A DNA stretch of 64,000 nt from Pseudomonas brassicacearum subsp. neoaurantiaca (GCF_013608025.1 NZ_VDLV01000007.1:44353-108352); one strand, 5' to 3'. Shown: positions 54,123-63,042, counted from the stretch's first letter. Numbers and translations are program-made. Notes: generated from the sequence alone by a model not told the origin.

Positions 54123-54371
54123 ATGACACCCCATTTCATTCGTCAACTTGTTATTCACACTATTTGCAATGTGACCGGCGAGACTCCTGAAAGCATTACG
54201 GGCCTCGATAGGGTTGAATTGAATACACGTGATTGGGAGCAGGTCTTTAGCCGGTTGGAAACGACGCTTGATATCCAGACTGGCATGTTGACTTCTACCG
54301 AGCGCGCGATATCTATCGATGCGTTGACGCATGTGCTGCTCGCCAGACTAACAGACAACATCATCACCTAA
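54123..54371 (+). CDS. Small acyl-carrier-protein-like protein lacking the carrier serine
   Basis: An 82-residue protein whose helix pattern fits an ACP: IRQLVIHTICNVTGETPESI, then LETTLDI, then a final helix SIDALTHVLLARL. Aligning its LE pair to E. coli ACP puts N34-T35-R36 where DSL should be, so the phosphopantetheine serine appears to be replaced by threonine. It may be an inactive carrier, a protein-protein adaptor, or not an ACP at all. It lies between the GMC oxidase and glycosyltransferase genes. Butirosin clusters also encode a dedicated carrier (BtrI), but that one is active. A GTG at 54111 is an alternative start. Confidence 0.45.
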   Translation: MTPHFIRQLVIHTICNVTGETPESITGLDRVELNTRDWEQVFSRLETTLDIQTGMLTSTERAISIDALTHVLLARLTDNIIT

Positions 54372-54521
54372 CCGATGCGTGTTCGGAGTCGTCGTAAGTC
54401 ATTACCACGGTGCGAGCCCACTCATTTAGAAGGCTGTAGACGTCGCATGATGTTTGGTTGCGCGTCTCTGCACTCCTGAACTGCCCTCGGCCCTAATTCA
54501 TATATCAAAGGCCTGATTGTT

Positions 54522-55757
54522 ATGAAAGTTTTAAAGCTGACACCCTTTTTTCATCATCCGGACGCTGATTCATGGCCGGTGGCGTATGACTCGGTAGGCG
54601 GCATGCAGGTTCAGACTTGGAGACAAGCCGTTTGGCTTGCTCAGGAAGGGATCCATCAACACGTCATGACGATTGGCTTTCCCGGATTGCCCAAGCTGCG
54701 ACAGCTGCATCCGTTTCTATGGATTGAGCGCATGTTACTACCCATGCCGCAGATACGATCTGAGTTCAGCGGTTTGATAGGGCTAACGCAATCGTGGGCG
54801 CTGGCAACGTTGTCTGCGTTGCTCCAAAAAGGGCACAACAGTGATTTCGATGTCATTCATGCGCATCTCGATGGACAAATTCCGGCACTGCTCGTCGCCT
54901 ATTTAGCGCCTAGATTGTTACGACGGCCCCTGATTCTGACGGTGCACTGTTCTCGTCTCGCGGTCTATACGCCGCATTCCTGGCTGGACATGCTTCAGCA
55001 CCGCTTGGCCCGGTGGCTAGAACGCAAAGTCGTGAGCACGGCCTTCGCGGTAGTCACCCTTACCCAACGAACCGCCTCCGAACTCTCGCGTGATGCTCGT
55101 CATATCGAGATCGTCCCCGACGTGGTCGACACCATACAATTCGCGCCGCCCCAGCAGGAAGGACTAGCTGCATTCCGAGAACGTTATGACCTGCGGCGGA
55201 AAACGGTGGGTTTTGTCGGCCGCATTGCGAAAGAAAAGGGGTGGCAGCATCTCATTCCCCTCGCTCAGGCCCTTCGCGAGCAAGAGTGCGAGTTGCTGAT
55301 CGTCGGTGACGGGACACAACGGGATCGGCTACGGCACGCCATTAATAAGGCTGGGCTGCAAGACTGGGTGACGATCACGGGGTTTATTCCCAACCATGAA
55401 GTGCCTCTGGCGATGGCGGCTTGCCGTTTGATCGTGATGCCGTCAGCGTATGAAGAGTTTGGGGGAGCCAGCATTGAAGCGCTAGCTATCGGTGTTCCGG
55501 TAGTGGCGTTTGCCGTTGGTGGTCTTCCAGAAATTCTTCGCGGCATAACTCCCGACCTGTTGATCGCTCCGGAGGATACGTCCGCTCTGATTGCAAAAGT
55601 CAATGCAGTGCTGGCCGGGCACCATTCGGGAAGTATCGATCCGGCTCGGCTGCGCGCCTACGTCGAGCAACGTTATGCCCCAGCCGCGATGGGCATGCGA
55701 ATCCTGGATCTATATCGATTAGCGTTGATCAACTCTACAAAGCCAGCCAAACCATAA
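54522..55757 (+). CDS. GT-B glycosyltransferase (GT4), pseudodisaccharide-forming BtrM/NeoM type
   Basis: A 411-residue GT4-like transferase. The N-terminus MKVLKLTPFFHHPDADSWP and YDSVGGMQVQTWRQAVWLAQEG closely resembles paromamine-type glycosyltransferases. The C-terminal nucleotide-sugar domain has VGFVGRIAKEKGWQHL near 227 and the E-x7-E motif in YEEFGGASIEALAIGVPVVA near 310. Family members transfer GlcNAc from UDP-GlcNAc to 2-deoxystreptamine to give 2'-N-acetylparomamine, the substrate of the deacetylase encoded in the other arm. No clear ribosome site precedes the ATG. Confidence 0.82.
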   Translation: MKVLKLTPFFHHPDADSWPVAYDSVGGMQVQTWRQAVWLAQEGIHQHVMTIGFPGLPKLRQLHPFLWIERMLLPMPQIRSEFSGLIGLTQSWALATLSALLQKGHNSDFDVIHAHLDGQIPALLVAYLAPRLLRRPLILTVHCSRLAVYTPHSWLDMLQHRLARWLERKVVSTAFAVVTLTQRTASELSRDARHIEIVPDVVDTIQFAPPQQEGLAAFRERYDLRRKTVGFVGRIAKEKGWQHLIPLAQALREQECELLIVGDGTQRDRLRHAINKAGLQDWVTITGFIPNHEVPLAMAACRLIVMPSAYEEFGGASIEALAIGVPVVAFAVGGLPEILRGITPDLLIAPEDTSALIAKVNAVLAGHHSGSIDPARLRAYVEQRYAPAAMGMRILDLYRLALINSTKPAKP

Positions 55758-55832
55758 GTGCCGCTGCCCAGTAACTGCACGGTACTGTCAAAGCTCACCC
55801 AATGGAATACGACCCGCCACGGAGTATTTTCT

Positions 55833-56735
55833 ATGTCGCTGATTCACCTCCCCAATACCATTTCTGCACCAGAAGTGGTGCAGTGCTTGCGCGAGCACGG
55901 CTACGCCATCATCGACAAACTCGTACCCGGCACTGCAATGGATCGCATCGCCGAAGAGCTCGAGCCCTATACCGCAGTGACGCCTTTCGGACCCGACGGC
56001 ATTCTTGGCAGGCGGACCAAACGTACAGGCGGTCTGGTTGCGAGATCTGTTGGGGTGCGAGAATTGATTCTCGATCCAACTATCATTGAGACCACACGAC
56101 GTTTTCTTTCTCACGCTACGACGTTTCAGATCCATTGCACGCAGGTTGTATCTATTCATCCTGGTGAAAAAGCACAGACGCTGCATCAAGACGAGGTAGC
56201 TTGGGACATGTTCCCGTTCCCCAACGACTATCACGCGCAATGCAACACGCTGTGGGCCATGACTGACTACACCGAAAGGATGGGTGCCACGCGTATCGTA
56301 CCCGGCAGTCACCGAGCGGGACGCAGCGTAGAATTTGAGTTCGCGGAAAGCTTCCCCGCAGAGATGGAAAAGGGATCGGTGCTTATCTATGACGGAAAGG
56401 TTTACCACGGTGGCGGAGCCAATCGCTCCGACCGAGTCAGGTCGGCAATTAACCTGACTTATGCGCTCGGCTGGCTTCGGCAAGAGGAGAATCAGTTCTT
56501 GTCTTGCCCGCTGGAGATTGCTCGTACGCTGCCAGATGAATTGCTGCGTCTTATGGGCTATCAGTGCGGAGCGTTCGCCTTGGGCTATGTCCATGGGTTC
56601 GAGGATCCGATGACGGTATTGGGGCGCAGCCAACCTGGAAAAATCGTGGGCGCGGAGTTAATGCTGAGGGCTGAACAGACCGAGGGCCGTAGGTCTTTCC
56701 TGCGGGAAGAAAAATTCGATCAAGATCATTTATGA
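55833..56735 (+). CDS. PhyH-family Fe(II)/2-oxoglutarate dioxygenase
   Basis: A 300-residue non-haem iron dioxygenase. Iron ligands H118 and D120 (TLHQDEVAWD) and H192 (GKVYHGGGANRSD) are present, with a distal Arg (R201 or R203) for 2-oxoglutarate and the family motif GATRIVPGSHRAG at 151-163. KanJ, the kanamycin B dioxygenase, belongs to the same superfamily, so oxidative tailoring of the aminoglycoside is plausible. ATG 55833 with an ACGGAG upstream is preferred; the frame is open 25 codons earlier. It is the last gene of the rightward arm and is followed by a terminator. Confidence 0.78.
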   Translation: MSLIHLPNTISAPEVVQCLREHGYAIIDKLVPGTAMDRIAEELEPYTAVTPFGPDGILGRRTKRTGGLVARSVGVRELILDPTIIETTRRFLSHATTFQIHCTQVVSIHPGEKAQTLHQDEVAWDMFPFPNDYHAQCNTLWAMTDYTERMGATRIVPGSHRAGRSVEFEFAESFPAEMEKGSVLIYDGKVYHGGGANRSDRVRSAINLTYALGWLRQEENQFLSCPLEIARTLPDELLRLMGYQCGAFALGYVHGFEDPMTVLGRSQPGKIVGAELMLRAEQTEGRRSFLREEKFDQDHL

Positions 56736-56790
56736 AGCGGGTACGGACCTACCGGCGCTTAACCAAAGTTGTTTTCTAAGCATTGCCTAG

Positions 56791-56821
56791 TCGCAGCTGG
56801 GTTTGAAGGCTGCGATTTTTT
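56791..56821 (+). terminator. Rho-independent terminator of the rightward cluster arm
   Basis: TCGCAGC and GCTGCGA arms (56791-56797 and 56809-56815) with an 11-base loop are followed by TTTTTT. It ends the GMC-to-dioxygenase transcript. An isolated perfect DnaA box, TTATCCACA, lies at 56936-56944. Confidence 0.8.
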
Positions 56822-56948
56822 GCTGCTATAAAAACTTATGCACCTGAGCGTAGCTTTTATGTGTTTATGAAATATGTATTAAAAACAAAGACCTATAGCA
56901 TAAAAGCGACGGATTTTTAAAAAACGGTACACAGGTTATCCACAGATC

Positions 56949-57728
56949 TCAAACAGCGGCTTGTTCCGTGGATACTTCCGCGACAGGGCCGGGAGGAAGC
57001 GAGCCCATGTCCCGTTGTGCCTGTTCGTTCCAGGCTTGTACGCGATCATTGAGATCAGCGATGGCGCGGGGCCCAGTGCCCTCTGCGTACATCGGCTTGC
57101 CGATAACCACTGTAATGACACCCGGTTTTCTGACCCAGCCAGCCTTTGGCCAGAATTTGCCTGCATTGTGTGCAATCGGCAGCACCGGCAAGGACGCGTT
57201 TACCGCCAATGCTGAACCGCTGCGGGAAAACTTGCCGATCGTCCCATAAGGCACGCGAGTCCCCTCAGGAAAGATCAGGACCCAAACGTTGTCCTTGAGC
57301 AGCACGTCGCCTTTTTGCGCGACCTGCTTGAGCGCAACCTTGGGATTGTCACGATCAATGGCAATCGGGCGCAGCATCGCCATGGCCCAGCCGAAGAACG
57401 GCACGAACAGCAGTTCACGCTTGAGGACCTGGCTCAACGGCTCGAAGTAGGCGGAAAGAAAGAATGTTTCCCAAGTGCTTTGGTGGTTGGACTGGATGAC
57501 ACAAGGCCGGTCAGGCACGTTCTCGGCACCCTTCACTTCGTAACTGATACCCAGCAATACCTTGCTTAACCAAAGGGCGCAGCGGCACCAGTAAACGTTG
57601 ATGAAGCGGTAGCGCGTCTTGAACGACATGAACGGCGCGACAAAAAAACTCAAGGTGCACCACAGCAAGGAGCTGGTGCCCAACAGCAGGTAAAAGAGAA
57701 AGGTTCTGATGGCCTGCAGTATCGACAT
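56949..57728 (-). CDS. 1-acyl-sn-glycerol-3-phosphate acyltransferase (PlsC-like)
   Basis: A 259-residue membrane acyltransferase of the PlsC family, which makes phosphatidic acid from lysophosphatidic acid. Motifs: the catalytic NHQSTWE (H-x4-D/E box) near 80, FVPFFGWAM near 105, and the substrate-binding FPEGTRVPYG near 152. An N-terminal membrane segment (ILQAIRTFLFYLLLGTSSLLW) is present. The start at 57728 matches the family N-terminus; 57743 is possible. In Pseudomonas this gene normally lies next to gyrB, so the island and two-component genes separate them here. Confidence 0.88.
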   Translation of the reverse strand: MSILQAIRTFLFYLLLGTSSLLWCTLSFFVAPFMSFKTRYRFINVYWCRCALWLSKVLLGISYEVKGAENVPDRPCVIQSNHQSTWETFFLSAYFEPLSQVLKRELLFVPFFGWAMAMLRPIAIDRDNPKVALKQVAQKGDVLLKDNVWVLIFPEGTRVPYGTIGKFSRSGSALAVNASLPVLPIAHNAGKFWPKAGWVRKPGVITVVIGKPMYAEGTGPRAIADLNDRVQAWNEQAQRDMGSLPPGPVAEVSTEQAAV

Positions 57729-57807
57729 AGCGGCGTTTACCATTGCGGGCAAGGCCCGCCTGCTTAAGCGCTTCCCGAACAATCCTTGATCAGGATGTCT
57801 GGGAGCT

Positions 57808-58341
57808 CTAATTGTGGATAAGTTCAGCGGCAATCGCCGCCAGGTCGTCAAAAATCAAGGTGCCCACCGGTAGGGTCTTGCCCAGAGTCTTCTCGCCTTT
57901 CCCGGTCTTTACCAAAACTGGCTGACAATCGACGGCCTTGGCCGCCTCCAAGTCACCGAGGCTGTCGCCGACAAACCAGACACCCGATAGTGCAACGCCG
58001 TAATGCGCGGCGATAATTTTCAACATGCCTGGCTTCGGCTTGCGGCAATCGCAACCTTCGTCCGGTCCGTGCGGGCAATAGACGATCAAGCCAACCTCCC
58101 CGCCCTGCTCTGCCACCAGGTCGCGCAAGCGCTGATGCATGGCATCGAGGACGGCGAGTTCGTAGTAACCGCGAGCGATGCCCGACTGGTTGGTGGCAAC
58201 CGCCACCGTCCAGCCGGCCTTGCTCAACTGCGCGATGGCCTCGATGGAACCGGGCAGCGGCAACCACTCCTCCACCGATTTGATGTAAGCGTCGGAGTCG
58301 TGATTGATCACTCCGTCCCGATCGAGAATCAGCAGTTTCAA
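57808..58341 (-). CDS. gmhB: D-glycero-beta-D-manno-heptose-1,7-bisphosphate 7-phosphatase
   Basis: A 177-residue HAD phosphatase in ADP-heptose synthesis for the LPS inner core. Seen: LLILDRDGVIN with the DxD nucleophile pair at residues 7 and 9, VATNQSGIARGYY near 50, the zinc-binding CPHGPDEGCDCRKPKPGM near 92-110, and VGDSLGDLEAAK near 130. It starts three bases after the glyS stop region in the leftward glyQ-glyS-gmhB-plsC group. Confidence 0.95.
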   Translation of the reverse strand: MKLLILDRDGVINHDSDAYIKSVEEWLPLPGSIEAIAQLSKAGWTVAVATNQSGIARGYYELAVLDAMHQRLRDLVAEQGGEVGLIVYCPHGPDEGCDCRKPKPGMLKIIAAHYGVALSGVWFVGDSLGDLEAAKAVDCQPVLVKTGKGEKTLGKTLPVGTLIFDDLAAIAAELIHN

Positions 58342-58344
58342 GAT

Positions 58345-60399
58345 TTACCCCAGCAGCGAAATATCGGCAACACCGAGGAACAACCCACGCAGTCGCGCCA
58401 GCAGCGCATAGCGGTTCGCCCGAACGTTGGCATCTTCAGCGTTGACCATCACCGCTTCGAAAAACGCATCCACCGGCTCACGCAACGCCGCCAGGCGCGC
58501 CAGGGTTTCACTGTACTGACGCGCCGCTGCCATCGGCTGGACCGCCTGGTCCGCCTGCTGGATCGCCGAGTACAGGGAAAACTCGTTGGCGTTGTCGAAA
58601 TACTTGGCTTCGACGGTGGCCGCGATGTTGCCTTCGGCCTTGCCCAGCAGGTTCGACACCCGCTTGTTCACCGCCGCCAGCGCAGCCGCTTCCGGCAGTT
58701 TGCGGAACGCCTGTACCGCTTGCACGCGCTGGTCGAAGTCCAGGGCCGAACCCGGTTTCAGGGCGCGCACCGACAAGTAGGTCGCAACGTCGACGCCTTC
58801 ATCTTCATAACGCGCACGCAGGCGGTCGAAGATGAATTCCAGCACCGCATCGGCCAGGCCGGCAGCCTTGACCTTGCTGCCGAACGCATTGACGGCGAAG
58901 GCCACGGCGTCGTTCAGGTCCAGGTCCAGCTGCTTATCGATCAGGATCCGCAGCACGCCCAGCGCCGCACGACGCAAGGCATACGGGTCCTTGCTGCCGG
59001 TGGGCAGCATGCCGATGCCGAAGATGCCGACCAAGGTGTCGAGCTTGTCGGCGATCGCCACGGCCGCGCCGGTCAGGGTGGTCGGCAGTTCAGCGCCAGC
59101 ACCGCGCGGCATGTACTGCTCGTTCAGGGCCAGCGCTACATCTTGCGGCTCGCCATCGTTGAGGGCGTAGTAGTAACCGGCGACGCCTTGCATCTCCGGG
59201 AACTCACCGACCATCTCGGTGGACAGGTCGCACTTGGACAGGATGCCGGCACGGGCTGCGCGCTGGGCGTCGCCGCCGATGCGTGGGGCAATGAACGCCG
59301 CCAGTTTAGAAACGCGCTCGGCCTTGTCGTAGACGCTGCCGAGTTTTTCCTGGAACACCACGTTGCGCAGGCGCTCGTTGAAGCTTTCCAGGGGTTGTTT
59401 CTTGTCCTGCTTGAAGAAGAACTCGGCATCGGTCAGGCGCGGGCGAACGACTTTCTCGTTGCCGGCGACGATCTGCTGCGGGTCCTTGCTTTCAATGTTG
59501 GCGACCGTAATGAAGCGCGGCAGCAACTTGCCTTCAGCGTCCAGCAGGCAGAAGTATTTCTGGTTGTCCTGCATGGTGGTGATCAGCGCTTCCTGGGGCA
59601 CTTCAAGGAAACGTTCCTCGAACGAGCACACCAGCGGCACCGGCCATTCCACCAGGGCGGTCACTTCGTCCAGCAGGTTGGCCGGCACGATGGCGGTGCC
59701 TTCCTGCAGGGTGGCCAGCTCTTCGGTGCGCTTGCTGATTAGCTCGCGGCGTTCGTTGGCGTCGGCCAGCACATAGGCGGCGCGCAGGTCGGCCAGGTAA
59801 TTGGCCGGCGAGGTGATGCGCACGCTTTGTGGGTGATGGAAGCGGTGACCGCGAGAATCACGACCGGCCTTCTGGGCGAGGATCGTGCAATCGATGACCT
59901 GGTCGCCGAGCAACATCACCAGCCACTGGGTCGGACGCACGAACTCTTCCTTGCGCGCGGCCCAGCGCATGCGCTTGGGAATCGGCAGGTCGTTCAGGGA
60001 ATCTTCGACAATGGTCGGCAACAGGCTGGCGGTCGGCTTGCCCTTGATGCTCTGGCTGTAGCGCAGCTTGGGACCGCTCTGGTCGATTTCGCTCAGGTCC
60101 ACGCCACACTTCTTGGCGAAGCCCAGGGCGGCCTGGGTCGGGTTGCCGTCGGCGTCGAACGCGGCCTGGCGTGGCGGGCCATCGAGGTTGATGCTGCGAT
60201 CAGGCTGCTGGGTTTCCAGGGCGGTGATCAGCACGGCCAGGCGGCGCGGCGCGGCATAGACGTGTTTGGTTTCGAAGTTCAGGCCAGCGGCTTGCAGGCC
60301 TTTTTCAATGCCGGCCAGGAACGCATCGGCCAGGGTGTTCAGGGCTTTGGGTGGCAGTTCTTCGGTGCCCAGTTCAACCAGAAAATCTTGAGCACTCAT
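58345..60399 (-). CDS. glyS: Glycyl-tRNA synthetase beta subunit
   Basis: A 684-residue beta subunit of the heterotetrameric bacterial GlyRS. The N-terminus [27 protein letters not shown] is diagnostic, followed by a B3/B4-like region, an HD-like domain (around [20 protein letters not shown]) and a C-terminal anticodon-binding domain. It overlaps the glyQ end by four bases, ensuring stoichiometric translation. Confidence 0.98.
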   Translation of the reverse strand: MSAQDFLVELGTEELPPKALNTLADAFLAGIEKGLQAAGLNFETKHVYAAPRRLAVLITALETQQPDRSINLDGPPRQAAFDADGNPTQAALGFAKKCGVDLSEIDQSGPKLRYSQSIKGKPTASLLPTIVEDSLNDLPIPKRMRWAARKEEFVRPTQWLVMLLGDQVIDCTILAQKAGRDSRGHRFHHPQSVRITSPANYLADLRAAYVLADANERRELISKRTEELATLQEGTAIVPANLLDEVTALVEWPVPLVCSFEERFLEVPQEALITTMQDNQKYFCLLDAEGKLLPRFITVANIESKDPQQIVAGNEKVVRPRLTDAEFFFKQDKKQPLESFNERLRNVVFQEKLGSVYDKAERVSKLAAFIAPRIGGDAQRAARAGILSKCDLSTEMVGEFPEMQGVAGYYYALNDGEPQDVALALNEQYMPRGAGAELPTTLTGAAVAIADKLDTLVGIFGIGMLPTGSKDPYALRRAALGVLRILIDKQLDLDLNDAVAFAVNAFGSKVKAAGLADAVLEFIFDRLRARYEDEGVDVATYLSVRALKPGSALDFDQRVQAVQAFRKLPEAAALAAVNKRVSNLLGKAEGNIAATVEAKYFDNANEFSLYSAIQQADQAVQPMAAARQYSETLARLAALREPVDAFFEAVMVNAEDANVRANRYALLARLRGLFLGVADISLLG

Positions 60400-61349
60400 T
60401 GTGCAGCCTCCAGCTTAGCCAACACTTCATCACGCAGGTCCGGGGTCGCCATCGGGAAGCCCAGCTTGGCACGGGCCAGCAGGTAGGCTTGCGCAACGGA
60501 ACGCGCCAGGGTGCGTACACGCAGGATGTATTGCTGGCGCGCGGTCACGGAAATCGCCCGGCGTGCGTCCAGCAGGTTGAAGGTATGGGACGCCTTCAAC
60601 ACCATTTCATAGCTCGGCAGCGGCAGCGGCTGGTCCAATTCGATCAGGCGCTTGGCTTCGCTTTCATAGAAATCGAACAGTTCGAACAGCTTGTCGACGT
60701 TGGCGTGTTCGAAGTTATAGGTCGACTGCTCCACTTCGTTCTGGTGGAACACGTCGCCATAGGTCACTTTGCCGAACGGGCCGTCGGCCCACACCAAGTC
60801 GTAGACCGAATCCACGCCTTGCAGGTACATGGCCAGACGTTCGAGGCCATAAGTGATCTCACCGGTCACCGGGTAGCACTCGATGCCGCCCGCTTGCTGG
60901 AAGTAGGTGAACTGGGTCACTTCCATGCCGTTGAGCCAGACTTCCCAGCCCAGGCCCCAGGCGCCCAGGGTCGGCGATTCCCAGTTGTCTTCGACGAAAC
61001 GAATGTCATGCACCAACGGGTCGAGGCCGACGTGCTTGAGGGAGCCCAGGTACAGCTCCTGGAAGTTTTCCGGGTTCGGCTTCAGCACCACTTGGAATTG
61101 GTAGTAATGCTGCAGGCGGTTCGGGTTTTCGCCGTAGCGGCCGTCAGTCGGGCGGCGGCTGGGCTGCACATAGGCGGCGTTCCAGGTTTCCGGGCCGATG
61201 GCACGCAGAAACGTGGCGGTGTGGAAAGTGCCGGCGCCTACTTCCATATCGTAGGGCTGAAGTACCACGCAACCTTGCTCGGCCCAGTATTGCTGGAGGG
61301 CGAGGATCAAGTCTTGGAAGGTACGCACGGCTGGCGTAGGCTGGCTCAC
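60396..61349 (-). CDS. glyQ: Glycyl-tRNA synthetase alpha subunit
   Basis: A 317-residue catalytic alpha subunit of class II GlyRS. Seen: [59 protein letters not shown] and [24 protein letters not shown]. The start is GTG 61349, giving [10 protein letters not shown], with AGGTG upstream; the reading frame stays open far upstream but is antisense to tag there. Confidence 0.98.
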   Translation of the reverse strand: MSQPTPAVRTFQDLILALQQYWAEQGCVVLQPYDMEVGAGTFHTATFLRAIGPETWNAAYVQPSRRPTDGRYGENPNRLQHYYQFQVVLKPNPENFQELYLGSLKHVGLDPLVHDIRFVEDNWESPTLGAWGLGWEVWLNGMEVTQFTYFQQAGGIECYPVTGEITYGLERLAMYLQGVDSVYDLVWADGPFGKVTYGDVFHQNEVEQSTYNFEHANVDKLFELFDFYESEAKRLIELDQPLPLPSYEMVLKASHTFNLLDARRAISVTARQQYILRVRTLARSVAQAYLLARAKLGFPMATPDLRDEVLAKLEAAQ

Positions 61350-61430
61350 GAAATTCACCTGTTTCTTGGGCTGCGATTTAAAGAGCGGGAGTATACCCGA
61401 TTCGTTCGTGCGCACGCCCCCTGGAGCCTT

Positions 61431-61988
61431 ATGCCACGCTGCTTTTGGTGTTCTGACGATCCGTTGTACATGGCTTATCACGATCAGGAGTGGGGCACGC
61501 CGCTGCGCGATGCGCAGGGTTTGTTCGAGTTGCTTTTGCTCGAAGGGTTCCAGGCCGGGCTGTCCTGGATCACCGTTCTGCGCAAACGCGAGCGCTACCG
61601 GGAAGTGTTGTACGGCTTCGACGTACAGCGCGTGGCGCAAATGAGCGACGCGGAAATCGATGACCTGATGCTCGATCCGGGCATCATCCGCAACCGTCTC
61701 AAGCTCAAGGCCGCCCGGCGCAATGCCCAGGCCTGGCTGGCGCTGGAAGACCCGGTAGGGTTCCTCTGGTCGTTCGTGGGCGACAAGCCCATCATCAACC
61801 ATTTCAAGGATCGCACCGAAGTGCCGGCCATTACCCCCGAAGCGCTGGCGATGAGCAAAGGTTTGAAAAAAGCCGGATTCACCTTTGTCGGGCCGACCAT
61901 CTGCTACGCCTTGATGCAAGCCTCGGGCATGGTCATGGACCACACCCAGGATTGCGACCGCTACGCCGAGTTGGCAAACGGCGGTTAG
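61431..61988 (+). CDS. tag: DNA-3-methyladenine glycosylase I
   Basis: A 185-residue base-excision glycosylase that removes 3-methyladenine. Zinc-binding and fold residues are seen in [24 protein letters not shown], then [21 protein letters not shown] and the C-terminal [21 protein letters not shown] 61431 has TGGAG seven bases upstream; the frame is open further left but overlaps glyQ antisense. It is divergent from glyQ. Confidence 0.96.
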   Translation: MPRCFWCSDDPLYMAYHDQEWGTPLRDAQGLFELLLLEGFQAGLSWITVLRKRERYREVLYGFDVQRVAQMSDAEIDDLMLDPGIIRNRLKLKAARRNAQAWLALEDPVGFLWSFVGDKPIINHFKDRTEVPAITPEALAMSKGLKKAGFTFVGPTICYALMQASGMVMDHTQDCDRYAELANGG

Positions 61989-62030
61989 AATAGCCGGCTC
62001 GCAACACGCCCATGAATTCAGGAGTCACCT

Positions 62031-62918
62031 GTGGATAAGTTGAAAGGCGCCTTGCTGGTCGGCGCTCTGCGATTGTTTGCGCTGCTGCCCTGGGGGGCGG
62101 TGCAAGCGGTGGGCTCGGCCATTGGCTGGTTCATGTGGAAATTGCCGAACCGTTCCCGCGACGTGGTGCGGATCAACCTCGCCAAATGCTTTCCAGAAAT
62201 GGACCCGGCCGAGCGCGAGCGCCTGGTTGGCCAGAGCCTCAAGGACATCGGCAAATCCCTGACCGAAAGCGCCTGCGCTTGGATCTGGCCGGCCCAGCGC
62301 TCCATCGAACTGGTGCGCGAAGTCGAAGGCCTGGAGGTTCTAAAGGAAGCACTGGCGTCGGGCAAAGGCGTGGTCGGCATCACCAGCCATTTGGGCAACT
62401 GGGAAGTGCTCAACCACTTCTATTGCAGCCAGTGCAAACCGATCATTTTCTATCGTCCGCCCAAGCTCAAGGCAGTGGATGAATTGCTGCAAAAGCAACG
62501 TGTGCAACTGGGCAACAAAGTCGCGGCGTCGACCAAGGAAGGCATCCTCAGCGTCATCAAGGAAGTGCGCAAGGGCGGCCAGGTGGGCATCCCCGCCGAC
62601 CCGGAACCGGCCGAATCTGCCGGTATCTTCGTGCCCTTCTTCGCCACCCAGGCCCTGACCAGCAAGTTCGTGCCGAACATGCTCGCGGGTGGCAAAGCGG
62701 TCGGTGTCTTCCTCCACGCCCTGCGCCTGCCGGACGGTTCCGGCTACAAAGTCATCCTCGAAGCCGCCCCGGAAGAGATGTACAGCACCGACACCGAAAC
62801 CGCCTGCGCTGCCATGAGCAAGGTGGTCGAGCGTTACGTACGCGCCTACCCGAGCCAGTACATGTGGAGCATGAAACGCTTCAAGAAACGCCCGCCGGGC
62901 GAGGCGCGGTGGTACTGA
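62031..62918 (+). CDS. LpxL/HtrB-family lysophospholipid (lipid A) acyltransferase
   Basis: A 295-residue inner-membrane acyltransferase of the LPLAT family. The HX4E catalytic motif is SHLGNWE at about 124-130, and an N-terminal hydrophobic helix (ALRLFALLPWGAVQAVGSAIGWF) is present. Members add a secondary acyl chain to lipid A. GTG 62031 has AGGAG upstream. It is 42 bases downstream of tag in the same direction, as in other Pseudomonas. Which acyl position is modified cannot be told. Confidence 0.9.
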   Translation: MDKLKGALLVGALRLFALLPWGAVQAVGSAIGWFMWKLPNRSRDVVRINLAKCFPEMDPAERERLVGQSLKDIGKSLTESACAWIWPAQRSIELVREVEGLEVLKEALASGKGVVGITSHLGNWEVLNHFYCSQCKPIIFYRPPKLKAVDELLQKQRVQLGNKVAASTKEGILSVIKEVRKGGQVGIPADPEPAESAGIFVPFFATQALTSKFVPNMLAGGKAVGVFLHALRLPDGSGYKVILEAAPEEMYSTDTETACAAMSKVVERYVRAYPSQYMWSMKRFKKRPPGEARWY

Positions 62919-63004
62919 AAGCGGGGAATCAATTCTGGCAATGGCCTTACTGGTGGCAAGGATCCCTCGCCACAACCACAATGCCTTGGCCTGCACGGAA
63001 CCCG

Positions 63005-63042
63005 TGGCGAGGGAGCTTGCTCCCGCTGGGCGGCGCAGCAGC
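63005..63042 (+). repeat. Single REP element
   Basis: TGGCGAGGGAGCTTGCTCCC followed by GCTGGGCGGCGCAGCAGCC is the same REP type as in the 36962 doublet. A partial inverse copy (CCCTCGCCAC) lies at about 62964. The 62919-63110 gap otherwise shows nothing. Confidence 0.8.

Noticed and set aside
39690..56735. A sorbistin-like pathway (a known Pseudomonas aminoglycoside)
   Set aside because: Sorbistins have an acyclic diaminosorbitol core that needs no deoxyinosose synthase, which is the clearest enzyme here.
58003..59742. A 579-codon plus-strand frame
   Set aside because: Antisense to gmhB and glyS; no family features, and rich in Gln, His and Arg as shadows are.
60351..61430. A long upstream extension of tag, giving a 545-codon frame
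   Set aside because: The first 360 codons are antisense to glyQ/glyS; Tag families start at MPRCFWC, where a ribosome site is present.
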